64,000 nt of DNA from Panorpa germanica. Lineage: Eukaryota; Arthropoda; Insecta; Mecoptera; Panorpidae. Location of the stretch: assembly GCA_963678705.1 (NCBI GenBank), contig OY783206.1, forward strand, positions 17,805,807-17,869,806. Direction: 5' to 3'. This document shows positions 21,978 to 35,230 of this stretch, in pieces. Each line of letters opens with the position of its first letter. Position 1 is the stretch's first letter. Both the position numbers and the translations under genes were made by a program. The notes beneath the pieces are model-generated. The model worked only from the letters and a program-made list of their open reading frames with translations. It was not told the DNA's origin and searched no databases.

Positions 21978-22310
21978 AGTTTCCTAGTGTTGGCCCAAAG
22001 TTGGGTGAATTAAAAGATGACCAAGACTAGATTTCCCAGTATTGGTCCAAGTCTAAATCACCAAAAATTGGCTCAGGCTTGGTTGACCGATTCTGGTTCA
22101 AAGCTGGGTTACCGTAATATGGCCAGAGCTGAGATTTTCAGTGTTGGCCCAAAGTTGGGTGAGTTAAGAAATGGCCAAGACTTGATTTCCCAGTCGTGGC
22201 CCAAGATAGGGTGAACATAGGATTGGCAAAGCCTGAATTATCCAAATTTGGACCAATCTTAGCGCGCCGAAGTCTGGTTTCCCGTGACTGGGCCACGCTT
22301 GGCCCCGTTG
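21978..22310. repeat. 26 bp degenerate tandem repeat, GGCCCAA-cored
   Basis: About 12 units share a pattern like TTGGCCCAAAGTTGGGTGA, for example at 21,985 and again near 22,143. Period is 25-26 bases. It is related to the left cluster at 18,847-19,240. Confidence 0.8.
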
Positions 22311-22336
22311 TCGAACTACGGGGACTCCTGTATGGG

Positions 22337-23732
22337 ATGGCCTATGAACCTACGCTGCAATGATAAATTACCGTCTCATTAAATTGTTTATATTGTATAC
22401 TGTGAAACTTCACCATTATATCGTAGATTTAAACGGCTCTTATAAACTCTCATAAAGCATGAGAGGCTCACCTACGCACTCTTGCAATTTGAACTATACA
22501 TGCAGGACTTGTTCTATCATGTCCAGTGAGTGATCAAATATGATTTTATTTTCTGTGTGCATTTCCACTGTGCGTTTTTGTTAGGTTTTGCAATCCTGAT
22601 ATTAATATAGGGATTCTAACATGTTGTCACTTTTTTTTAGTTTTTAATTACGTATTAGCAAACTAAGGATGCTCTCACACAGTGACTGTAACATTGATTC
22701 GCCTTAGCACACTTTAGCATGAGCTCAAGTTTCTACTATAATATTTAGGAATACACCACAGTATTAACTATCCGCTGTCCATGAAATCGTACATACAAAG
22801 TGGACCGCAATCGTTCTGTACGAAGTTGCATCTATCCTAGAGAGTTCAGAAATATAAGAGTCCGTGTAGAACGTAGAGACGTATGAACTACAGACTTCTT
22901 TGATACAAAACAGTGTCTTGATAAACATTAAGTTACTCATGATAAAGTGTGTTTATGATAAACAACTGGAGCCAATGTGAGAGTACCCTAAAACACTCCT
23001 AGAGCTTCTATCATCAAACCTTAAAAATAATTGTTACTTTCATTTACTTTTTCTCAAAAAAGTAATTTTATAATTTAAAATTTGTTAAAAAACAACTAAT
23101 CATCCATCATGATATTTGAATTTCTTAGTCATTTATTTTACTAGAACATAAACATAAATAATTGACCTGACTAGAAATATCTTCTATTACTAAATTTTAC
23201 AATAAATGTATGTCTGAATCTAAAACCCTGTAACTTGTAAACCTCTAGTTTACACAAAAATGGCTAGCTTGTGTGTTTTTTTCATTTTTTAATAAATATT
23301 TAAATAAACTTATATAAAATTTGATCAACTAACGTTAAATATTGATAAATAAATTATATTTTACAATTAACAATCAAGTTTTTGTTACTGCTAAGGCAGT
23401 ATCTATTATTATGCAAATTTACTTCACAAAATTACTTAAAAAACCATTTTAAAATTGTCTATATATTCATTTAGTTTATTTTTTCAGTCTTCAATAAATC
23501 TTCTTATATTAATATATATTTAAAATAATAACTTTGCAATTTTCTTTATAAAATTGTCTATAAAAAAGACTAGTTCTTAGTTCTAAGTCTTTTAAAGACA
23601 CAGAACACAGTTACATTGTTAATATTTTTTATTATCAAATGAAAAAGGTAAAATATAAATTAAAATAATTGCTAGGTTTTAACTAAATTATCACATAGCT
23701 TATTATATTTAAAAAATTATAAGTAATCTTAT
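22337..23732. other. AT-rich stretch with no gene seen
   Basis: No supported ORF, RNA gene or repeat structure up to the gap. Base composition is lowest in GC from 23,030 onward. Confidence 0.55.
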
Positions 23733-23932
23733 NNNNNNNNNNNNNNNNNNNNNNNNNNNNNNNNNNNNNNNNNNNNNNNNNNNNNNNNNNNNNNNNNNNN
23801 NNNNNNNNNNNNNNNNNNNNNNNNNNNNNNNNNNNNNNNNNNNNNNNNNNNNNNNNNNNNNNNNNNNNNNNNNNNNNNNNNNNNNNNNNNNNNNNNNNNN
23901 NNNNNNNNNNNNNNNNNNNNNNNNNNNNNNNN
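23733..23932. other. Assembly gap, 200 N
   Basis: Exactly 200 Ns, a conventional scaffolding gap size, separate unique DNA from the first, truncated monomer of the tandem array. The true size is unknown. Confidence 0.95.
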
Positions 23933-24358
23933 GGTATTACAGGATCAATCTTTCAGATCTTCCATGCAAAGAACTATGTTATTAACGATGACGCGTTGAT
24001 GCAGAACTGTATCTACAGAAGTGGTGCAGGTGATATTAAGGACAATTCCTTATGATTTAAATATCACTCATGCACTTACTCAAGTACAAATTACGCTAGA
24101 ACTGAAAAAATCAAATTTTGATGATTTAAAATTAATGCGACAAATTTCGAGGATTTAAAGATAATGCGGCTGTAAGATAAAAGTCTAGAGACGATACCAA
24201 ATATATTGTAAAAGTGATGAATCCATATATGCATAACCTCTGGCAAGACAGATCGGACCTAATACAAAAAGGAAGACCAACGTATTGGTTTACAAGGACG
24301 TTAATATTGCTTTGCAACACAAGTGGTTCCTATCTACTATGTGTGTGATCGGCTCCTG
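23933..24358 (+). pseudogene. Array monomer 1, truncated by the gap
   Basis: Only the thumb and C-terminal part remain. Its thumb reads ATGCAGAACTG where most copies have TTGCAGAACTG, a change shared with monomers 2 and 7, and it ends in the GRPTYWF block. Confidence 0.85.
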
Positions 24359-25011
24359 CTACTTTAGGTGAAAAAAGTGATTAAAAGTAAAAAAATTAAT
24401 TACGAAACAAAATTAAATAAATTATATGAATACTTTTTCAAACGAAAAGTATTTAAGTTTGTTTTAAATTTGTGTTAATTTACCCTAAACAAAGTGTTTT
24501 TACAATAGTTTGACAGTTGGAAACCAGTGTTAAAAACGAATTTTTCATTACGCGTACACGCGGTCTTATAAACATAACCTCAAAATTGTAACTTTGATGT
24601 TTGATATAAGACATTAATAAGTGCGATAGACAAAAAGTGATAATTATTAGGTTAGTGTTAGTGCTAAAACATCAAGTGGTTAAGAAATTCAAGAAGTCTG
24701 TAGAGCTATATATGGAAGACTTCATATAAACACTACAAATATACGGAAGACAAAAGGTTGCCGCCCACTATCAAGTAAGTCGATTAACATTAACTATAAA
24801 CAATATTAAAACATAAGAATTAGTTTATATAATTGCGTGTTTTAAATAATAAAGAAAGTGTATTAATTGTTATAAGTGATTAAGTGAACAATATATGCGG
24901 TTTTCTTGGAAATAGTGATTGATCGTTTATGAACATACAAGGGTTACAAACAAATGGTAAGTAAGTAGGCATAAGTACAAGTATGTACATGAGATAATTA
25001 TAGAAATTCAG
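24359..25011 (+). repeat. Representative non-coding spacer of the array monomer
   Basis: It runs from the LINE stop to motif A. It carries a hairpin (AATACTTTT and AAAAGTATT, 24,429-24,453), CGCGTACACGCG near 24,551, repeated AGTG words, a strong splice-donor-like CAAGTAAGT (GTAAGT at 24,775-24,780) and an acceptor-like TTCAG at 25,007-25,011, immediately before the motif A codons. The hairpin, donor and acceptor recur at the same place in nearly all monomers. It may derive from the LINE 5' region, but I cannot show that. Confidence 0.75.
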
Positions 25012-25934
25012 TGTGCCGTTAATAATGTCTGGTGGCCAAGTGTCCTTCAAAGAATTAGACCGGCAAAATCCTCTAGGTACGTCTACTGCGCTATGGAGAA
25101 TTTTTTTCATTGTCGAACATTAATTTTACAAACCGATTACCGTTCCATAAAAAGGCAACTATCTAAAGGTTGTCCTCAGCGATCCGTAATGGGGCCTGAG
25201 CTCTGGAACATGGTATTCGACGAGAACTGTGTTTCTCACTCGAAAGGTTGTGTAAACGTATGTTTTGCCAACGATAATGTGATCCTTATCGGTGCAAATA
25301 GTACAGAACAACTAGATAGCCGTTATCGACCTGCTATAGATAAAATCTGTAGTTTCTTGAAGCTACAAAGCTACAAAACAAATACGGTAACAACGAATGA
25401 TAAACTTGTAACACACCTTGCGCGTGTCACAAGGACGGAATAAAGCTTAAACTCGGCAACTGTGCCGACACTATACAAGGGGGCATTTAGGCCAATGGTT
25501 GTGTATTGTGCTTCGGCATGGTATTACAGGATCAGTCTTCCAGATCTTCCATGCAAAGAACTATGTTATTGACGATGACGCGTTGATGCAGAACTGTATC
25601 TACAGAAGTGGTGCAGGTGATATTGGGGACAATTCCTTATGATTTAAATATCACTCATGCACTTACTCAAGTACAAATTACGCTAGAACTGAAAAAATCA
25701 AATTTTGATGATTAAAATTAATGCGACAAATTTCGAGGATTTAAAGGTAATGCGGCTGTAGGATAAAAGTCTGGAGACGATACCAAATATATTGCCAAAG
25801 AGATGAATGCATATATACATAAGCTCTGGTAAGACAGATGGGACTTAATACAAAAAGGAAGACCTACGTATTGGTTTACAAGAACGTTAATATTGCTTTG
25901 CAACACAAGTGGTTCCTATCTACTATGTGTGTGA
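25012..25934 (+). pseudogene. Array monomer 2, type A reverse transcriptase remnant
   Basis: Motif A is changed to VNNVWW and motif C is FAND. A marker of type A is LDSRYRPAID. The 116-codon open stretch from 25,093 ends TAA rather than the usual TGA. Confidence 0.85.
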
Positions 25935-26596
25935 TCGGCTCCTGCTACTATAGGTGAAAAAAGTGATTAAAAGTGAGAAATTAATTACGAAAAAAAATTA
26001 AATAAATTATATAAATACTTTTTCAAACGAAAAGTATTTAAGTTTGTTTTAAATTTGTGTTAATTTACCCTAAACAAAGTGTTTTTACAAAAGTTTGACA
26101 GTTGGAAACCAGTGTTAAAAACGAATTTTTCATTACGCGTACACGCGGTCTTATAAACATAACCTGAAAATTGTAACTTTGATGTTTGATATAAGACATT
26201 ATTAGGTGCGATAGACAAAAAAGTAATTATAATTAGGTTAGTGTTAGTGCTAAAACATCAAGTGGTTAAGAAATTCAAGAAAACTGTAGAGCTATATAAG
26301 GAAGACCTCATATAAACACTACAAATATACGGAAGACAAAGGTTGCCGCCCACTATCAAGTAAGTCAATTAACATTAACTATAAATAATATTTAAACATA
26401 AGAATTAGTTTATATAAATGCGTGTTTTAAATAATTAAGAGAGTGTATTAATTGTTATAAGTGATTAGGTGAACAATATATGCGGTTTTCTTGGAAATAG
26501 TGATTGATCGTTCATGAACATACAATGGTAACAAACAAATGGTAAGTAAGTAGGCATAAGTACAAGTATGTACATGAGATATTTATAGAAATTCAG

Positions 26597-27512
26597 TGTG
26601 CCTTTGATAATGTCTGGTATCTAAGTGACCTTCAAAGAATTAGACCGGCAAAAACCTCTAGGTACGTCTACTGCGCTATGGAGAACTATTTTCATTGTCG
26701 AACATTCATTTTACAAACCGATTACCGTTCCATGAAAAGGCAACTATCTAAAGGTTATCCTCAGCGATTTGTAATGGGGCCTGAGGTCTGGAATATGGTA
26801 TTTGACGAGAACTGTGTTTCTCACTCGAAAGGTTTTGTAAACGTATGTTTTGCCAATGATAATGTGATCCTTATCGGTGCAAAAAGTACAGAACAACTAG
26901 AAAGCCGTTCTCGACCTGCTATAGATAAAATCTGTAGTTTCTTAAAGCTACAAAACAAATACAGTAACAACGAATGATAAACTTGTAACACACCTTGCGC
27001 GTGTCACAAGGACGGAATGAAGCTTAAACTCGGCAACTATGCCGACACTATACAAGGAGAAATTTATGCCAATGGTTGTGTATTGTGCTTCGGCATGGTA
27101 TTACAGGATCAATCTTCCATATCTTCCATGCAAAGAACTATGTTATTGTCGATGACGCGTTGTTGCAGAACTGTATCTACAGAAGTGGTGCAGGTGATAT
27201 TGGGGACAATTCCTTTAGATTTAAATATCACTCATGCACTTACTTAAGTAAAAATTACGCTTGAACTGAAAAAACAAAATTTTGATGATTTAAAATTAAT
27301 GCGACAAATTTCGAGGATTTAAAGATAATGCGGCTGTAGGATAAAAGTCTGGAGACGATACCAAATATATTGCCAAAGTGATGAATGCATATATGCATAA
27401 GCTCTGGTAAGACAGATTGGACTTAATACAAAAAGGAAGACCTACGTATTGGTTTAAAAGGACGTTAATATTGCTTTGCAACACAAGTGGTTCCTATCTA
27501 CTATGTGTGTGA
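26597..27512 (+). pseudogene. Array monomer 3, type B
   Basis: Type B markers are FDNVWYLSD, SKGYPQRFVMGPEVWN and GAKSTEQ. This copy has a private small deletion turning KLQSYKTN into KLQNKYSN with a frame change. Confidence 0.85.
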
Positions 27513-28175
27513 TCGGCTCCTGCTACTTTAGGTGAAAAAAGTGATTAAAAGTAAGAAATTATTTACGGAACAAAAATAAATAAATTATATGAATACTTTT
27601 TCAAACGAAAAGTATTTAAGTTTGTTTTAAATTTGTGTTAATTTACCCTAAACAAAGTGTTTTTACAAAAGTTTGAAAGTTGGAAACCAGTATTAAAACG
27701 AATTTTTCATTACGCGTACACGCAGTCTTATAAACATAACCTTAAAATTGTAACTTTGATGTTTGCTATAAGACAATAATAAGTGCGATAGACAAAAAAA
27801 GTGATAATAAATAGGTTAGTGTTAGTGCTAAAACATCAAGTGGTTAAGAAATTCAAGAAATCTGTAGAGGTATATAAGAACGACCTCATATAAACACTAC
27901 AAATATACGGAAGACAAAAGGTTGCCGCCCACTATCAAGTAAGTCGATTTACAATAACTATAAATAATATTAAAACATAAGAATTAGTTTATATAATTGC
28001 GTGTTTTAAATAATAAAGAAAGTGTATTAATTGGTATAAGTGATTAGGTGAACAATATATGCGGTTTTCTTGGAAATAGTGATTGATCGTTCATGAACAT
28101 ACAATGGTAACAAACAAATGGTAAGTAAGTAGGCATAAGTACAAGTATGTACATGAGATATTTATAGAAATTCAG

Positions 28176-29098
28176 TGTGCCTTTAATAATGTCTGGTGGC
28201 CAAGTGACCTTCAAAGAATTAGACCGGCAAAAACCTCTAGGTACGTCTACTGCGCTATGGAGAACTATTTTCATTGTCGAACATTAATTTTACAAACCGA
28301 TTACCGTTCCATAAAAAGGCAACTATCTAAAGGTTGTCCTCTGCGATCTGTTATAGGGCCTGAGCTCTGGAGCATGGTATTCGACGAGAACTGTGTTTTT
28401 CACTCGAAAGGTTGTGTAAACGTATGTTTTGCCAACGAAAATGTGATCCTTATCGGTGCAAATAGTACAGAACAACTAGAAAGCCGTTCTCGACCTGCTA
28501 TAGATAAAATCTGTAGTTTCTTGAAGCTACAAAGCTACGAAACAAATACGGTAACAACGAATGATAAACTTGTAACACACCTTGCGCGTGTCACAAGGAC
28601 GGAATGAAGCTTAAACTCGGCAACTATGCCGACACTTTACAAGGGGGCATTTATGCCAATGGTTGTGTGTTGTGCTTCGGCATGGTATTACAGGATCAAT
28701 CTTCCAGATCTTTTATGCAAAGAACTATGTTATTGACGATGACGCGTTGTTGCAGAACTGTATCTACAGAAGTGGTGCAGGTGATATTGGGGACAATTCC
28801 TTTAGATTTAAAAATCACTCATGCACTTACACAAGTACAAATTACGCAAGAACTGAAAAAATCAAATTTTGATGATTTTAAATTAATGCGACAAATTTCG
28901 AGGATTTAAAGTTAATGCGGCTGTAGGATAAAAGTCTGGAGACGAACCAAATATATTGCCAAAGTGATGAATGCATATATGCATAAGCTCTGGCAAGACA
29001 GATCGGACCTAATACAAAAAGGAAGACCTACGTTTTGGTTTACAAGGACGTTAATATTGCTTTGCAACACAAGTTGTTCCTATCTACTATGTGTGTGA
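28176..29098 (+). pseudogene. Array monomer 4, type C
   Basis: Motif A Asp is lost (FNNVWWPS), motif C is FANE. The type C marker is GCPLRSVIGPELWSMVFDEN. Confidence 0.85.
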
Positions 29099-29758
29099 TC
29101 GGCTCCTGCTACTTTAGGTGAAAAAAGTGATTAAAAGTAAGAAATTAATTACGGAACAAAATTAAATAAATTATATGAATACTTTTTCAAACGAAAAGTA
29201 TTTAAGTTTGTTTTAAATTTGTGTTAATTTACCCTAAACAAAGTGTTTTTACAAAAGTTTGACAAATGGAAACCAGTGTTAAAAACGAATTTTTCATTAC
29301 GCGTACACGCGGTCTTATAAACATAACCTCAAAATTGTAACTTTGATGTTTGATATAAGACATTAATAAGTGCGATAGACAAAAAGTGATAAATATTAGG
29401 TTAGTGTTAGTGCTAAAACATCAAGTGGTTAAGAAATTCAAGAAGTCTGTAGAGCTATCTATGGAAGACCTCATATAAATACTACAAATATGCGGAAGAC
29501 AAGGTTGCCGCCCACTATCAAGTAAGTCGATTAACATTAACTATAAATAATATTAAAACATAAGAATTAGTTTATATAAATGCGTGTTTTAAATAATAAA
29601 GAAAGTGTATTAATTGTTATAAGTGATTAGGTGAACAATATATGCGGTTTTCTTGGAAATAGTGATTGATCGTTTATGAACATTTAATGGTAACAAACAA
29701 ATGGTAAGTAAGTAGGCATAAGTACAAGTATGTACATGAGATATTTATAGAAATTCAG

Positions 29759-30682
29759 TGTGCCTTTGATAATGTCTGGTAGCCAAGTGAACTTCAAAGA
29801 ATTAGACCGGCAAAAACCTCTAGGTACGTCTACTGCGCTATGGAGAACTATTTTCATTGTCGAACATTCATTTTACAAACCGATTACTGTTCCATGAAAA
29901 GGCAACTATCTAAAGGTTGTCCTTAGCGATTTGTAATGGGGCCTGAGCTCTGGAACATGGTATTCGACGAGAACTGTGTTTCTTACTCGAAAGGTTGTGT
30001 AAACGTATGTTTTGCCAACGATAATGTGATCCTTATCGGTGCAAATAGTACAGAACAAATAGAAAGCCGTTCTCGACCTGCTATAGATAAAATCTGTAGT
30101 TTCTTAAAGCAACAAAGCTACAAAACAAATACGGTAACAACGAATGATAAACTTGTAACACACCTTGCGCGTGTCACAAAGACGGAATGAAGCTTAAACT
30201 CAGCAACTATGCCGACACTATACAAGGGGGCATTTATGCCAATGGTTGTGTATTGTGCTTCGGCATGGTATTACAGGATCAATCTTCCATATCTTTCATG
30301 CAAAGAACTATGTTATTGACGATGACGCGTTGTTGCAGAACTGTATCTACAGAAGTGGTGCAGGTGATATTGGGGACAATTCCTTTAGATTTAAATATCA
30401 CTCATGCACTTACTCAAGTAAAAATTACGCTAGAACTGAAAAAATCAAATTTTGATGATTTAAAATTAATGCGACAAATTTCGAGGATTTAAAGATAATG
30501 CGGCTGTAGAATAAAAGTCTGGAGACGATACTAACTATATTGCCAAAGTGATGAATGCATATATGCATAAGCTCTGGCAAGACAGATCGGACCTAATACA
30601 AAAAGGAAGACCTACGTATTGGTTTACAAGGACGTTAATATTGCTTTGCAACACAAGTGGTTCCTATCTACTATGTGTGTGA
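29759..30682 (+). pseudogene. Array monomer 5, type D
   Basis: A stop replaces the second Trp of FDNVWW and another replaces the Gln of GCPQ. Type D markers are ENCVSYSKG and EQIESRSRP. Confidence 0.85.
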
Positions 30683-31343
30683 TCGGCTCCTGCTACTTTA
30701 TGTGACAAAAGTGATTAAAAGTAAGAAATTAATTACGGAACAAAATTAAATAAATTATATGAATACTTTTTCAAACGAAAAGTATTTAAGTTTGTTTTAA
30801 ATTTGTGTTAATTTACCCTAAACAAAGTGTTTTTACAAAAGTTTGACAGTTAGAAATTAGTGTTAAAAACGAATTTTTCATTACGCGTACACGCGGTCTT
30901 ATAAACATAACCTCAAAATTGTAACTTTAATGTTTGATATAAGACATTAATAAGTGCGATAGACAAAAAGTGATAATTATTAGGTTAGTGTTAGTGCTTA
31001 AATATCAAGTGGTTAAGAAATTCAAGAAATCTGTAGAGCTATATAAGGAAGACCTCATATAAACACTACAAATATACGGAAGACAAAAGGTTGCCGCCCA
31101 CTATCAAGTAAGTCGATTAACATTAACTATAAATAATATTAAAACATAAGAATTAGTTTATTAAATGCGTGTTTTAAATAATAAAGAGAGTGTATTAATT
31201 GTTATAAGTGATTAAGTGAACAATATATGCGGTTTTCTTGGAAATAGTGATTGATCGTTCATGAACATACAATGGTAACAAACAAATGGTAAGTAAGTAG
31301 GCATAAGTACAAGTATGTACATGAGATATTTTTAGAAATTCAG

Positions 31344-32983
31344 TGTGCCTTTGATAATGTCTGGTGGCCAAGTGACCTTCAAAGAATTAGACCGGCAAAA
31401 ACCTCTAGGTACGTCTACTGCGCTATGGAGAACTATTTTCATTGTCGAACATTCATTTTACAAACCGATTACCGTTCCATGAAAAGGCAACTATCTAAAG
31501 GTTGTCCTCAGCGATTTGTAATAGGGCCTGAGCTCTGTAACAGGGTATTCGACGAGAACTGTGTTTCTCACTCGAAAGGTTGTGTAAACGTATGTTTTGC
31601 CAACGAAAATGTGATCCTTATCGGTGCAAATAGTACAGAAACCCTAGAAAGCCGTTCTCGACCTGCTATATATAAAATCTGTAGTTTCTTGAAGCTACAA
31701 AGCTACGAAACAAATACGGTAACAACGAATGATCAACTTGTAACACACCTTGCGCGTGTCACAAGGACGAAATGAAACTTAAACTCGGCAACTATGCCGA
31801 CACTATACAGGAAGACATTTATGCCAATGGTTGTGTGTTGTGCTTCGGCATGGTATTACAGGATCAATCTTCCAGATCTTTTATGCAAAGAACTATGTTA
31901 TTGACGATGACGCGTTGTTGCAGAACTGTATCTACAGAAGTGGTGCAGGTGATATTGGGGACAATTCCTTTAGATTTAAAAATCACTCATGCACTTACAT
32001 AAGTACAAATTACGCTAGAACTAAAAAAATCAAATTTTGATGATTTAAAATTAATGCGACAAATTTCGAGGATTTCAAGTTAATGCGGCTATAGGATAAA
32101 AGTCTGGAGACGATACCAAATATATTGCCAAAGAGATGAATGCATATATGCATAAGCTCTGGCAAGACAGATGGGACTTAATACAAAAAAGGTAATGAAA
32201 AGGCAACTATCTAAAGGTTGTCCTTAGCGATTTGTAATGGGGCCTAAGCTCTGGAACATGGTATTCGACGAGAACTGTGTTTCTTACTCGAAAGGTTGTG
32301 TCAACGTATGTTTTGCCAACGATAATGTGATCCTTATCGGTGCAAATAGTACAGAACAACTAGAAAGCCGTTCTCGACCTGCTATAGATAAAATCTGTAG
32401 TTTCTTGAAGCAACAAAGCTACAAAACAAATACGGTAACAACAAATGATAAACTTGTAACACACCTTGCGCGTGTCACAAAGACGGAATGAAGCTTAAAC
32501 TCAGCAACTATGCCGACACTATACAAGGAGGCATTTATGCCAATGGTTGTGTATTTTGCTTCGGCATGGTATTACAGGATCAATCTTCCATATCTTTCAT
32601 GCAAAGAACTATGTTATTGACGATGACGCGTTGTTGCAGAACTGTATCTACAGAAGTGGTGCAGGTGATATTGGGGACAATTCCTTTAGATTTAAATATC
32701 ACTCATGCACTTACTCAAGTAAAAATTACGCTAGAACTGAAAAAATCAAATTTTGATGATTTAAAATTAATGCGACAAATTTCGAGGATTTAAAGATAAT
32801 GCGGCTGTAAGATAAAAGTCTGGAGACGATACCAAATATATTGTAAAAGTTATGAATCCATATATGCATAAGCTCTGGCAAGACAGATCGGACCTAATAC
32901 AAAAAGGAAGACCTACGTATTGGTTTACAAGGACGTTAATATTGCTTTGCAACACAAGTGGTTCCTATCTACTATGTGTGTGA
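31344..32983 (+). pseudogene. Array monomer 6, long type E with a partial extra copy
   Basis: The first copy (FDNVWWPSD, GPELCNRVFDEN, FANE) stops within the C-terminal block at about 32,190. There, AATACAAAAAAGG is joined to ATGAAAAGGCAAC and a second copy restarts at the KRQLSKGCP block. The added length is 718 bp. Confidence 0.85.
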
Positions 32984-33646
32984 TCGGCTCCTGCTACTTT
33001 AGGTGAAAAAAGTGATTAAAAGTAAAAAAATTAATTACGAAACAAAATCAAATAAATTATATGAATACTTTTTCAAACGAAAAGTATTTAAGTTTGTTTT
33101 AAATTTGTGTTAATTTACCCTAAACAAAGTGTTTTTACAAAAGTTTGACAGTTGGAAACCAGTGTTAAAAACGAATTTTTCATTACGCGTACACGCGGTC
33201 TTATAAACATAACCTCAAAATTGTAACTTTGATGTTTGATATAAGACATTAATAAGTGCGATAGACAAAAAGTGATAATTATTAGGTAAGTGGTAGTGCT
33301 AAAACATCAAGTGGTTAAGAAATTCAAGAAGTCTGTAGAGCTATATATGGAAGACTTCATATAAACACTACAAATATACGGAAGACAAAAGGTTGCCGCC
33401 CACTATCAAGTAAGTCGATTAACATTAACTATAAACAATATTAAAACATAAGAATTAGTTTATATAATTGCGTGTTTTAAATAATAAAGAAAGTGTATTA
33501 ATTGTTATAAGTGATTAAGTGAACAATATATGCTGTTTTCTTGGAAATAGTGATTGATCGTTTATGAACATACAAGGGTTACAAACAAATGGTAAGTAAG
33601 TAGGCATAAGTACAAGTATGTACATGAGATATTTATAGAAATTCAG

Positions 33647-34569
33647 TGTGCCGTTAATAAAGTCTGGTGGCCAAGTGTCCTTCAAAGAATTAGACCGGCA
33701 AAATCCTCTAGGTACGTCTACTGCGCTATGGAGAACTTTTTTCATTGTCGAACATTAATTTTACAAACCGATTACCGTTCCATAAAAAGGCAACTATCTA
33801 AAGGTTGTCCTCAGCGATCCGTAATGGGGCCTGAGCTCTGGAACATGGTATTCGACGAGAACTGTGTTTCTCACTCGAAAGGTTGTGTAAACGTATGTTT
33901 TGCCAACGATAATGTGATCCTTATCGGTGCAAATAGTACAGAACAACTAGATAGCCGTTATCGACCTGCTATAGATAAAATCTGTAGTTTCTTGAAGCTA
34001 CAAAGCTACAAAACAAATACGGTAACAACGAATGATAAACTTGTAACACACCTTGCGCGTGTCACAAGGACGGAATAAAGCTTAAACTCGGCAACTGTGC
34101 CGACACTATACAAGGGGGCATTTAGGCCAATAATTGTGTATTGTGCTTCGGCATGGTATTACAGAATCAGTCTTCCAGATCTTCCATGCAAAGAACTATG
34201 TTATTGACGATGACGCGTTGATGCAGAACTGTATCTACAGAAGTGGTGCAGGTGATATTGGGGACAATTCCTTATGATTTAAATATCACTCATGCACTTA
34301 CTCAAGTACAAATTACGCTAGAACTGAAAAAATCAAATTATGATGATTAAAATTAATGCGACAAATTTCGAGGATTTAAAGTTAATGCGGCTGTAGGATA
34401 AAAGTCTGGAGACGATACCAAATATATTGCCAAAGAGATGAATGCATATATACATAAGCTCTGGTAAGACAGATGGGACTTAATACAAAAAGGAAGACCT
34501 ACGTATTGGTTTACAAGGACGTTAATATTGCTTTGCAACACAAGTGGTTCCTATCTACTATGTGTGTGA
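33647..34569 (+). pseudogene. Array monomer 7, type A
   Basis: Motif A is VNKVWW. It shares LDSRYRPAID and the GGAATAAAGC stop variant with monomer 2. Confidence 0.85.
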
Positions 34570-35230
34570 TCGGCTCCTGCTACTTTAGGTGAAAAAAGTG
34601 ATTTAAAGTGAGAAATTAATTACGAAAAAAAATTAAATAAATTATATAAATACTTTTTCAAACGAAAAGTATTTAACTTTGTTTTAAATTTGTGTTAATT
34701 TACCCTAAACAAAGTGTTTTTACAAAAGTTTGACAGTTGGAAACCAGTGTTAAAAACGAATTTTTCATTACGCGTACACGCGGTCTTATAAACATAACCT
34801 GAAAATTGTAACTTTGATGTTTGATATAAGACATTATTAGGTGCGATAGACAAAAAAGTGATTATATTTAGGTTAGTGTTAGTGCTAAAACATCAAGTGG
34901 TTAAGAAATTCAAGAAAACTGTAGAGCTATATAAGGAAGACCTCATATAAACACTACAAATATGCGGAAGACAAGGTTGCCGCCCACTATCAAGTAAGTC
35001 GATTAACATTAACTATAAATAATATTAAAACATAAGAATTAGTTTATATAAATGCGTGTTTTAAATAATAAAGAGAGTGTATTAATTGTTATAAGTGATT
35101 AAGTGAACAATATATGCGGTTTTCTTGGAAATGGTGATTGATCGTTTATGAACATTTAATGGTAACAAACAAATGGTAAGTAAGTAGGCATAAGTACAAG
35201 TATGTACATGAGATATTTATAGAAATTCAG

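Larger units (their letters stand above)
18811..22336. mobile_element. Candidate DNA transposon carrying a DUF4806-like gene
   Basis: Two clusters of GGCCCA/TGGGCC-cored sub-repeats (18,847-19,240 and 21,978-22,310) bracket a spliced gene. CCATACAGGA at 18,847 and 19,022 is matched in inverted form by TCCTGTATGG at 22,326-22,335, and AGTTCGGCGAC (18,813) by GTTGTCGAACT (about 22,307). The order of these two motifs differs between the ends, and no target duplication is clear, so the boundaries are provisional. No known transposase domain was recognised. Alternatives are an array-flanked host gene or a composite of two repeats. Confidence 0.4.

Noticed and set aside
22017-22214. 65-codon ORF in the right sub-repeat cluster
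   Set aside because: Translation of the 26 bp tandem repeat, not a gene.
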